Assembly (NCBI RefSeq): GCF_014207445.1 | Contig: NZ_JACHEM010000009.1 | Location: 1 to 64,000, forward strand | DNA from: Streptomyces candidus | Lineage (GTDB): Bacteria; Actinomycetota; Actinomycetes; Streptomycetales; Streptomycetaceae | DNA length: 64,000 nucleotides | Direction of reading: 5' to 3' | Program-made: the position numbers and the translations under genes | The notes under the pieces: generated by a model | Databases searched by the model: none | What the model was told of the DNA's origin: nothing | Seen by the model: only the letters and a program-made list of their open reading frames with translations | Part shown: in pieces, positions 1 to 7,159 of the stretch | Numbering within the stretch: the first letter of the stretch is position 1 | How the letters are laid out: each line of letters starts with the position of its first letter

Positions 1-260
1 TCACCCCTGCGGGCTTTCCTCCGGACGTTTTCGTTCGGTGTTTCTTTTGTGTTGTTGCGTTTCCGACTCTATCAGACCGTTTCCAGTGCCGATTTCCTCG
101 GTGCTTTCCAGGTTTCCCGCTTTCGCGCTTTCCCTTTCCAGCGGTTCCGACTCTATCAGATCCTTTCGGGCCTGATTCCCGGTCGAACTCGGGTTGCCTT
201 CCCGGCTGTTGGGCCGTTCCGACGTCCAAAACCCTAGTGGATTTTCCCGCTGAACCGAAA
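1..260 (-). promoter_or_regulatory. rRNA operon leader and proximal promoters
   Basis: Read on the minus strand, this stretch matches the leader I know from upstream of 16S rRNA genes in Streptomyces. It has two copies of TCTGATAGAGTCGGAA (plus-strand 61-76 and 145-160), GGAAAGGGAAAGC-type purine runs and the block CCGGAGGAAAGCCCG near the left edge. TAGAGT inside each copy resembles a -10 hexamer. Another -10, TAGGGT (231-236), lies 17 bases from a weak -35, TTCGGT (254-259). The operon would run leftward, with the 16S gene starting beyond base 1. Reading frames across the leader have no protein-like character. Confidence 0.8.
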
Positions 261-276
261 TCGGCTCCTGACGACA

Positions 277-296
277 GATTTCGGCATGCCGAAATC
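277..296. repeat. Perfect 20-bp palindrome between rrn promoters
   Basis: The sequence GATTTCGGCA followed directly by TGCCGAAATC is a perfect inverted repeat with no loop. It lies between the consensus promoter at 390-418 and the proximal rrn promoter at 231-259. An uninterrupted palindrome of this length is typical of a dimeric repressor or activator site rather than a terminator, because there is no loop and no T-run. The binding protein is unknown. Confidence 0.6.
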
Positions 297-389
297 GTTC
301 CCAGTGGGAGATCGTGCAGAGTTTGGTTGCCGCTTGCGCGGCGAGAGGTGCTGTCACAGAACCGTTACGGCTGTGTGGCAACTCGACGA

Positions 390-418
390 ACCCTACGGAT
401 CGGGTTGCGCGATGTCAA
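390..418 (-). promoter_or_regulatory. Upstream rRNA operon promoter, consensus-like
   Basis: On the minus strand a perfect -35 TTGACA (plus 413-418) is separated by 17 bases from a -10 TAGGGT (390-395). This is the best sigma-70/HrdB-like promoter in the window and it points toward the rRNA leader. Together with the weaker boxes at 231-259 and the two TAGAGT motifs it suggests the usual multi-promoter arrangement of Streptomyces rrn operons. It lies 65 bases beyond the stop codon of the MarR gene, so that transcript would run through it. Confidence 0.7.
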
Positions 419-482
419 TCTCTTCACCCTGCCCTCGAACGCACGTCGGAAACGGTCCCGCGCAGATCTCGCAGGAGCGGCA

Positions 483-1040
483 TCAGTCCAGGTCGGTGAG
501 CCGGCCACCGGCGTCCGGTTGGGCGTCCTCGACCCTGCGCAGGAGGCGGGTCAGCATCTCTCCGAGCAGGACGCGTTCCTCGGGGGCGAGGTCCTGGAGG
601 AGGTCCTCCTCGAAGGTGGACGCCATGCGCATCGCTTCGAGCCACTTCGTGCGGCCCTCGTCCGTCAGCTCGACGATGACCCGGACGCGGTTGTTCTCGT
701 CCCTGTCACGCGTGACCAGGCCCTCGCCGGCCATGCGGTCGATGCGGTGGGTCATCGCCGCCGGGGTGAGGCCGAGACGCTTGGCGAGTTCGCCGGGTCC
801 CAGCCGGTAGGGGGCGCCCGAGACCACGAGGGTCTTCAGGACCTCCCACTCCGTATTGCTGATGTCCAGGTCGGCGACCTGGCGGCCGTACGCGACGTTC
901 ATCCGGCGGTTGAGGCGGCCGAGGGCCGAGACGACCTTCTCCACCTGGGGGTCCAGGTCCTGGAATTCGCGTTGGTATGCGGCGATCTGCTCGTCGAGGC
1001 TCGGCTCGTCGGGGCCGGGCGTCTCTGGCGTGTCAGGCAT
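483..1040 (-). CDS. MarR family transcriptional regulator
   Basis: A 185-residue winged-helix regulator. The central part (about residues 60-125) reads as a MarR domain: a helix with SNTEWEVLKTL, a recognition helix in AKRLGLTPAAMTHRIDRM, and a wing with RDRDENNRVRVIVELTDEG. MarR proteins act as dimers that usually repress a neighbouring transporter and release DNA on binding a small aromatic ligand. The gene is divergent from the MFS exporter at 1155, with direct and inverted repeats in the shared intergenic region, so it probably controls itself and that exporter. The ligand cannot be inferred. The N-terminal 35 residues are acidic and not conserved. Confidence 0.85.
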   Translation of the reverse strand: MPDTPETPGPDEPSLDEQIAAYQREFQDLDPQVEKVVSALGRLNRRMNVAYGRQVADLDISNTEWEVLKTLVVSGAPYRLGPGELAKRLGLTPAAMTHRIDRMAGEGLVTRDRDENNRVRVIVELTDEGRTKWLEAMRMASTFEEDLLQDLAPEERVLLGEMLTRLLRRVEDAQPDAGGRLTDLD

Positions 1041-1088
1041 CCGCGAAGTATGGCACGGGGTGCGTTGGCGTTGAAGTCCTTCCGTGTG

Positions 1089-1132
1089 TACTGTTGAGCT
1101 TCGAACTTTACTGTTGAAGTCTTCGGACTTCA
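1089..1132. promoter_or_regulatory. Probable MarR operators in divergent intergenic region
   Basis: Two direct repeats beginning TACTGTTGA lie at 1089 and 1109, exactly 20 bases apart (about two helical turns). Each is followed by an imperfect dyad; the second holds the perfect inverted repeat TGAAGTC-TTCG-GACTTCA (1115-1132). The site lies between the divergent starts of the MarR gene (1040) and the MFS gene (1155), where a MarR dimer would be expected to bind. Confidence 0.5.
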
Positions 1133-1154
1133 GGTCTTCAGGGTTGAGGTGAGT

Positions 1155-2453
1155 ATGACCAAGGCGATGGGCTCGGCGATGCGGCGGATCCAGATCGGCA
1201 ACGCGCTGAGTGCGTTCGGGCTCGGGTTTACCGTCCCGTATCTGTATGTGTACGTGGCTCAGGTACGGGAGCTGGGGCCGACCTCGGCAGGCATCGTCCT
1301 TGGCGCCTTCGCCATGGCCGCGCTGATCGCGCTCCCCTTTGTGGGGATGCTGATCGACCGGCGCGGACCGCTGCCCGTGCTGGTGGGCGCGTCGCTGATG
1401 GCGGCCGTGGGCGCGGTGTCGCTCGGCGTGTCGACGTCACTGGTGACGGCCGTCGGGAGCGCGGCCCTGCTCGGTGTCGGTACGGCGGTGCTTCAGCCGG
1501 CGCTCGCCACGATGATCGTGTGGTGCTCCAGCGCGGAGACCCGCACCCGGGCGTTCGCGATGCAGTTCTTCCTGGCCAACCTCGGTCTGGGCATCGGCGG
1601 GCTCATCGGCGGGCAGATCGTCGACGAGCACGACCCGGCGTCGTTCACGCTGCTGTTCTCGATCGAAGCCGTGATGTTCCTGGTGCTGGCCGGGATTGTG
1701 ATGACGGTGCGGCTGCCGCGGTCCGCTGCGTTGGGCGGGGCGGCCGGAGGCAAGGGCGGCGGCATGTTCGCCGGGCTCGGGGTGCTGGTGAAGCACAAGG
1801 CGATGCTTCAGCTGTGCGGTCTGGGCTTCGTGCTCTTCTTCGCCTGCTACGGACAGTTCGAGTCGGGTCTCGCGGCGTACGGCACCGAGGCGGCGGGGAT
1901 CGACCCGTCGACGCTCGGTATCGCGCTGGCCGCGAACACGGCGATGATCGTGGCTGCGCAGTTCCTGGTGCTGAAGTTCGTGGAGCGGCGTCGCCGGTCG
2001 CGGATGATCGCGCTGGTGGGTCTGATCTGGACGGTGGCGTGGATGGCGGCCGGGTACGCGGGCCTCGGGCACGGCAGCCAGGCCATGGCGACGGCCGCGT
2101 TCATCTCCACGTACGCGCTCTTCGGGCTCGGTGAGGCGATGCTGTCGCCGACGGTCGCGCCGCTGGTGGCCGACCTCGCGCCGGAGTCCATGGTGGGGAC
2201 GTACAACTCGGCCTTCGCGCTGGTCAAGCAGCTTGCGCTGGCGGTCGGTCCGGCCGTGGGCGGGCCCATGGGGGCCTCGCTCCACATGCCGTACATCGTG
2301 ACCTTCATTCTGTTCTCGCTCGGCATCAGCGTGCTGGCGCTGCGGATGGGCAAGAGCCTCACGCCGGCGCAGGATCTGCCGATCCCGGTCAGGACGATCG
2401 TGGTCGCCAAGCACGTACCGGAGAACGACGTGTCGGTGAAGGCCGCCGTCTGA
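1155..2453 (+). CDS. MFS transporter (drug-efflux type)
   Basis: A 432-residue polytopic membrane protein with about 12 hydrophobic segments. The loop between TM2 and TM3 contains GMLIDRRGPLPVL, a match to the MFS motif A (GxLaDrxGrrxxl). The central cytoplasmic loop is glycine-rich (GGAAGGKGGG). This layout is typical of proton-driven multidrug or metabolite exporters. ATG 1155 has GAGG five bases upstream and is preferred to GTG 1149, which overlaps that ribosome-binding site. The gene is divergent from a MarR regulator, as is usual for inducible efflux pumps, and ends 8 bases from the convergent phosphatase gene. The substrate is unknown. Confidence 0.85.
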   Translation: MTKAMGSAMRRIQIGNALSAFGLGFTVPYLYVYVAQVRELGPTSAGIVLGAFAMAALIALPFVGMLIDRRGPLPVLVGASLMAAVGAVSLGVSTSLVTAVGSAALLGVGTAVLQPALATMIVWCSSAETRTRAFAMQFFLANLGLGIGGLIGGQIVDEHDPASFTLLFSIEAVMFLVLAGIVMTVRLPRSAALGGAAGGKGGGMFAGLGVLVKHKAMLQLCGLGFVLFFACYGQFESGLAAYGTEAAGIDPSTLGIALAANTAMIVAAQFLVLKFVERRRRSRMIALVGLIWTVAWMAAGYAGLGHGSQAMATAAFISTYALFGLGEAMLSPTVAPLVADLAPESMVGTYNSAFALVKQLALAVGPAVGGPMGASLHMPYIVTFILFSLGISVLALRMGKSLTPAQDLPIPVRTIVVAKHVPENDVSVKAAV

Positions 2454-2461
2454 GTGGCTGA

Positions 2462-4126
2462 CTAGTCAGGCAGTGCGAACTCGCACCACACCGCTTTGCC
2501 GCCGCCCGGCGTGCGGCGCGAACCCCAGGACGAGGCGATCGTCGCGACGATCGAGATGCCTCGTCCTGCTTCGTCTCCGGGGTCGGCCCGGCGCCGGCGC
2601 GGCAGGTGATCGTCGCCGTCGGTGACCTCGATGATCAGGCGGCGGTCGGTGCGGCGCAGCCGCAGGCGCATCGGGGGTGTGCCGTGCTGGAGGGAGTTCG
2701 CGACGAGTTCGCTGGTGGCGAGGACGCCCAGATCGCGGAGTTCGGTGGGAAAACGCCAGGAGGAGAGGACTCCGGTGGCGAAGGCGCGGGCCCGGGGGGC
2801 GGCCTCGATGCCGCCGAGGAGGTCGAGGGCCGCGTTGCGGAACAGTTCCGCGTCGTGGCCCTTGCGGGAGGGGTGCTGGACGACGAGGACCGCCACGTCG
2901 TCGTCGTGATCGGTGGTGATGCCGAGTGCGCGCATCAATCGGTCGCAGACGACCTGCGGGGTGCCGGTGGCGCCGGAGAGTGCGCGCTCCAGGGCGGCGA
3001 CTCCTTCGTCGATGTCCTCACGGCGGCGTTCGACCAGGCCGTCCGTGTACAGGACGGCGGTGGAGCCGGGCGGGAGGCCGATGGTGCCCGAGGTGTGCAT
3101 CCAGCCGCCGGTGCCCAGCGGCGGGCCCGTGTGGTCCTCGGCCCGGGAGACCATGCCGTCCTCGTGCCGGACCAGGATGGGCAGGTGGCCGGCGGAGGCG
3201 TAGACGAGGCGGCCCTCGTTGGGGTCGTGGACGGCGTAGACGCAGGTGGCGATCTGGCTGGCGTCGATCTCGGCGGCGAGTCCGTCGAGGAGCTGGAGGA
3301 CTTCGTGCGGCGGCAGGTCGAGGCGGGCGTAGGCGCGTACTGCCGTACGGAGCTGGCCCATGACGGCGGCGGCGCGCACCCCTCTGCCCATCACGTCGCC
3401 GATGACGAGGGCGGTGCGGCCGGCGCCGAGGGTGATCACGTCGTACCAGTCGCCGCCGACCGCCGCGTCCTTGCCGCCCGGCTGGTAGGTGGCGGCCAGG
3501 CGCAGGTCGTCGGGTTGTTCCAGCTCCTGCGGCAGGAGGGAACGCTGCAGGGTGACGGCCGTTTCGCGCTGGCGGCGTTCGGCGGCGCGCAGCCGTTCGG
3601 CGGCGTCCGCGTGGTCGGTGACGTCGGCGGCGAAGACGAGGACGCCTCCGCCGTCGGGGGTGTCGAGGGGGGTGCACGTCACCGTGTACGAGCCGCCCTT
3701 GGGGGTGCGGCGGGACTTGACCGTACGGGAGGTGCCGCTGCGCAGGACCTGGTCCATGAGCGGGAGCAGGCCGAGCTCTTCGAGTTCGGGGAGTTCGGTG
3801 GCGGCGGGGGCGCCGGTGGTGCGCGGGCCGAAGGCGGCGACGTAGGCGTCGTTGACGTACGCGACGCGGTGGTCGGGGCCGTACAGCAGGGCGACGAGGG
3901 CCGGCAGCTGGCGGACGATCTCGCGGAGGGAGAGGTCTTCGAGGGCCGGGGGATTCGGTGCCTCGGACGCTCCCGGGGCGGATGCGGCGCCGGTGGCCGG
4001 GTCGTTCTCCGGGTCGGGATGCTGCCCGGACTCGCCGCGGGCGGCGGGCACGGACCCGCGGTCGGACCGTGCTGCCGCACGGCGCTGCGTGCCGGGGAGC
4101 CGGGCGCTCCAGCGGGTGAAGTTCAC
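2462..4126 (-). CDS. PAS/PP2C (SpoIIE) phosphatase with C-terminal ATPase domain
   Basis: A 554-residue cytosolic signalling protein. A PAS domain lies at about residues 75-180. A SpoIIE-type PP2C phosphatase follows at about 195-415, with the metal-binding aspartates in GGDWYDV, GDVMGRG, YTDGL and a terminal DDDVAVLVV. A HATPase_c2 (RsbW/SpoIIAB-like) domain lies at about 430-550, with the N-box ELVANSLQHG and the lid GRGISIVATIA. In Streptomyces such fusions act in partner switching: the phosphatase dephosphorylates an anti-anti-sigma factor and the ATPase domain can phosphorylate one. No anti-anti-sigma partner is adjacent. The first 60 residues are low complexity. The GTG start at 4126 is the most upstream plausible one. 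Confidence 0.85.
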   Translation of the reverse strand: MNFTRWSARLPGTQRRAAARSDRGSVPAARGESGQHPDPENDPATGAASAPGASEAPNPPALEDLSLREIVRQLPALVALLYGPDHRVAYVNDAYVAAFGPRTTGAPAATELPELEELGLLPLMDQVLRSGTSRTVKSRRTPKGGSYTVTCTPLDTPDGGGVLVFAADVTDHADAAERLRAAERRQRETAVTLQRSLLPQELEQPDDLRLAATYQPGGKDAAVGGDWYDVITLGAGRTALVIGDVMGRGVRAAAVMGQLRTAVRAYARLDLPPHEVLQLLDGLAAEIDASQIATCVYAVHDPNEGRLVYASAGHLPILVRHEDGMVSRAEDHTGPPLGTGGWMHTSGTIGLPPGSTAVLYTDGLVERRREDIDEGVAALERALSGATGTPQVVCDRLMRALGITTDHDDDVAVLVVQHPSRKGHDAELFRNAALDLLGGIEAAPRARAFATGVLSSWRFPTELRDLGVLATSELVANSLQHGTPPMRLRLRRTDRRLIIEVTDGDDHLPRRRRADPGDEAGRGISIVATIASSWGSRRTPGGGKAVWCEFALPD

Positions 4127-4337
4127 TGAACTGCTTGCCTCGTGGTCGGGGTGGTGGAGCGGGGCGGGACACGTCGCTGCGGGTGGGGGCCGGGCGGTGG
4201 ACGGGAAGTGCGGACAGGAGACTGCGAGCGGATGGCGGACGGGTCACTCCGTGCATCACTCTGTGCAGGCGCGAGCGAACCCATCGTCACACGTCCAGTG
4301 TGACGGACCGCACTGACAGCCGGTAATGGGGAGGACG

Positions 4338-5705
4338 TCAGCGCCGCACCGGAGGTTCGCCGCCCGCCGCGAGTTCGAATTCCGCACGCGGGTGTTCCAG
4401 CGAGCCCAGCGAGACGATCTCGCGCTTGAAGAGCCCGGAGAGGGTCCACTCGGCGAGGACGCGGGCCTTGCGGTTGAAGGTGGGGACCCGGCTGAGGTGG
4501 TACGCGCGGTGCATGGCCCAGGCGGGGAAGCCCTTGAGCTTGCGGCCGTAGACGTGGGCGACTCCCTTGTGCAGTCCGAGGGAGGCGACCGAGCCGGCGT
4601 GCTGGTGGCGGTAGTCGGTGAGGGGCTGTCCGTTGAGGGAGGCGACGAGGTTCCCGGCGAGGACCTTGGCCTGGCGGACGGCGTGCTGGGCGTTGGGGGC
4701 GCACTCGGCGGGTGAGCCGTCGGGGCCCTTGGCGGTCGTCGTGACGTCCGGTACGGCGGCGGCGTCCCCGGCGGCCCACGCGTGCGGCGCGCCGGCGACG
4801 GCGAGCTGGGCCGTGCAGGCCAGGCGGCCGCGGGCGTTGAGCGGGAGGCTGCTGGCGGCGAGGATCGGGTGCGGTTTCACGCCCGCCGTCCACACCAGCG
4901 TACGAGTGGGGAAGCGGGCGCCGTCGTCGAGCACGGCGACGCGGTTCTCGCAGGAGGCGAGGCGGGTGTTCAGGCGGACGTCGATGTTGCGGCCGCGGAG
5001 CTCGCGGATGGCGTACTGGCCCATCTCCTCGCCGACTTCGGGGAGGATCCGGTCGCTGGCCTCCACCAGGATCCACTTCAGGTCGTCGGCCTTGAGGTTG
5101 TGGTAGTAGCGGGAGGCGTAGCGGGCCATGTCCTCCAGTTCGCCGAGGGCTTCCACTCCCGCGTATCCCCCGCCGACGAAGACGAAGGTCAGGGCGGCGT
5201 CGCGGACGGCCGGGTCGCGGGTGGAGGAGGCGATGTCCATCTGCTCGATGACGTGGTTGCGCAGGCCGATGGCTTCCTCGACGGTCTTGAAGCCGATGCC
5301 GTGGTCGGCGAGGCCGGGGACGGGGAGGGTGCGGGAGACGGAACCGGGGGCCAGGACCAGCTCGTCGTAGGGGAGCTGGAGGGGCCCGGTGCCCTCTTCG
5401 GCGGTGGCGAGGGTGGTGACGGTGGCTGTCCGCTTGGCGTGGTCGATGGCGTCGGCCTGGCCGACGATGAGGCGGCAGTGCGGCAGTACGCGTCGCAGCG
5501 GGACGACCACGTGGCGTGGGGAGATGGATCCGGCGGCGGCTTCGGGCAGGAAGGGCTGGTACGTCATGTAGGGGTCGGGGGTCACGACGGTGATCTCCGC
5601 CTCACCTGCCGCGAGCTGCCGTTTCAGCTTCCGCTGGAGGTGCAGCCCGGTGTACATGCCGACGTATCCGCCGCCTACTACGAGAATGCGCACTGGATTT
5701 GTCAC
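4338..5705 (-). CDS. Type II NADH dehydrogenase-like FAD oxidoreductase
   Basis: A 455-residue flavoprotein of the NDH-2/pyridine nucleotide-disulphide oxidoreductase family. It transfers electrons from NADH to menaquinone at the inner face of the membrane without pumping protons. The FAD-binding motif VVGGGYVGMY is at residues 9-18, the second Rossmann motif FVGGGYAGVE at about 175-185, and the distal FAD motif AWAAGDAAA near 310. The C-terminus is basic and amphipathic (KLKGFPAWAMHRAYHL), as in monotopic NDH-2 enzymes. GTG 5705 with a GGGACG upstream is preferred; a GTG at 5741 would add 12 residues but lacks a ribosome-binding site. It is divergent from atrA, a neighbour arrangement I also recall in S. 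coelicolor. Confidence 0.8.
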   Translation of the reverse strand: MTNPVRILVVGGGYVGMYTGLHLQRKLKRQLAAGEAEITVVTPDPYMTYQPFLPEAAAGSISPRHVVVPLRRVLPHCRLIVGQADAIDHAKRTATVTTLATAEEGTGPLQLPYDELVLAPGSVSRTLPVPGLADHGIGFKTVEEAIGLRNHVIEQMDIASSTRDPAVRDAALTFVFVGGGYAGVEALGELEDMARYASRYYHNLKADDLKWILVEASDRILPEVGEEMGQYAIRELRGRNIDVRLNTRLASCENRVAVLDDGARFPTRTLVWTAGVKPHPILAASSLPLNARGRLACTAQLAVAGAPHAWAAGDAAAVPDVTTTAKGPDGSPAECAPNAQHAVRQAKVLAGNLVASLNGQPLTDYRHQHAGSVASLGLHKGVAHVYGRKLKGFPAWAMHRAYHLSRVPTFNRKARVLAEWTLSGLFKREIVSLGSLEHPRAEFELAAGGEPPVRR

Positions 5706-6086
5706 CGTCCCATGAGGCAACGGACGGAAGCCTTTGTCCACAGGGCTGACAACTTGTGTGACCGGCCAAGAGGGTGCGAAGGCGGCGCGGAGGTCACTGT
5801 TCCGCGCCTGGACGGCCGGTGTACGCGCAGGTCAGGGGGTGCAATGGGGGTGTTGGGGGCGGGTGGTCCGGGGTGATCGCCGGGTGCTGCCCGGATCGGT
5901 GGGCGCGCCGCGCGGAACAACCCCCTTCTGAATCGCTCCCCGCTCAACTATGTTCGTATCTCGCCGGAGTGACGGAGCGTGCGGTCGCAGTAGTCATATG
6001 GCCCGGTGGTCATGTGGCCCGTGGGCTCGGGTCGGTCCGGGCGGGGAGTGTCTCCGGGGGGAGACATCATTACCGGGGGAACGCTG

Positions 6087-6980
6087 ATGCACATTCAGGA
6101 CTCACAGTGGCAGGCTGCCGTCTCGGCGGCGGCATCGACATCGACGACATCGTCGTCCTCCGCGGCCGACCGGGTCGCGGCCGTGGACGGCACCAGGCGA
6201 GCGGGGGCGGGCGGCCCGTCGGTCGGCGGTTCCGCCGCGGCGCGCTCGGCGCCGCTCCGCGTGGACGCACAGCGCAACCTGGAACACGTACTGCGCGCCG
6301 CGCGCGAGGTGTTCGGGGAGCTGGGGTACGGGGCCCCCATGGAGGACGTCGCCCGGCGGGCCCGGGTCGGGGTGGGCACGGTCTACCGGCGCTTCCCGAG
6401 CAAGGACGTCCTGGTGCGGCGGATAGCCGAGGAGGAGACCTCCCGGCTCACCGAGCAGGCGCGGGCGGCCCTGGGGCAGGAGGAAGAGCCCTGGTCGGCG
6501 CTGTCCCGGTTCCTGCGGACGTCGGTTGCCTCGGGTGCGGGGCGGCTGCTGCCGCCGCAGGTGCTGCGGGTCGGCGTGGACGACGACGGATCCGGCGCCA
6601 TGGGAACGGACGGGGTGTACGGCGGGAGTCACGAGCCCGGTCTCGTACGGGATGCCGCGCGGGTTCCGCAGCAGCGGCAGGGCGGCGACGGCACGGTGAC
6701 GGCCGCACCCGATCTGCGGCTGGTCGAGCAGGACGGATCGCTCGGTGCCGCCGCCGGCGTCGCGGGTGACACGGGTACGGCGACGCTGCTGGACGTCGTC
6801 GGTCAGCTGGTGGACCGGGCCCGCGCGTCCGGTGAACTCCGGGGCGACGTGACCGTGGCGGACGTGCTGCTGGTCATCGCCACGGCCGCGCCCTCGCTCC
6901 CCGACGCGGCCCAGCAGGCGGCGGCTTCGGCCCGGCTCCTGGACATCCTGCTGGAAGGGCTCCGGTCGCGGCCCTCGTAA
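6087..6980 (+). CDS. atrA: TetR family regulator, AtrA-like
   Basis: A 297-residue TetR protein with a long Ala/Ser-rich N-terminal extension (residues 1-58). The HTH is at about 62-115, with the recognition helix VGVGTVYRRFPSKDVLVRRI. Low-complexity insertions occur around 165-215 in the ligand domain. The size, the N-terminal tail and the divergent NADH dehydrogenase neighbour fit AtrA of S. coelicolor and S. griseus, which activates actII-ORF4, strR and other antibiotic and development genes. The ATG at 6087 follows a GGGGGA ribosome-binding site. Identification as AtrA rests on recalled gene order plus family features, so it is probable rather than proven. Confidence 0.72.
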   Translation: MHIQDSQWQAAVSAAASTSTTSSSSAADRVAAVDGTRRAGAGGPSVGGSAAARSAPLRVDAQRNLEHVLRAAREVFGELGYGAPMEDVARRARVGVGTVYRRFPSKDVLVRRIAEEETSRLTEQARAALGQEEEPWSALSRFLRTSVASGAGRLLPPQVLRVGVDDDGSGAMGTDGVYGGSHEPGLVRDAARVPQQRQGGDGTVTAAPDLRLVEQDGSLGAAAGVAGDTGTATLLDVVGQLVDRARASGELRGDVTVADVLLVIATAAPSLPDAAQQAAASARLLDILLEGLRSRPS

Positions 6981-7159
6981 GGCGCGAAGGGCGGGGCCGT
7001 GAGCCCGTCGGCACCTCCCCCAACGGGTGAGGAATAGCGCTCCAATTCGGGAGAACACCCCGGACGAGTGGTTGGCGGGCTTGATCGGCTGTCGGCGCGT
7101 CGCGCTGTGCGACTCTTGGCCGGTGTTCCGGTCAGAGGGTGCGTACGGGGGCTTCCGCC

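Noticed and set aside
1..381. Open frame of 126 codons on the minus strand at the left edge
   Set aside because: It runs through the recognisable rRNA leader; its repeated residues are translations of the duplicated promoter motif, and there is no ribosome-binding site.
2606..4129. Long Gly-rich open frame antisense to the PAS/PP2C gene
   Set aside because: Shadow of the real gene in an opposite frame, with no start context or domain.
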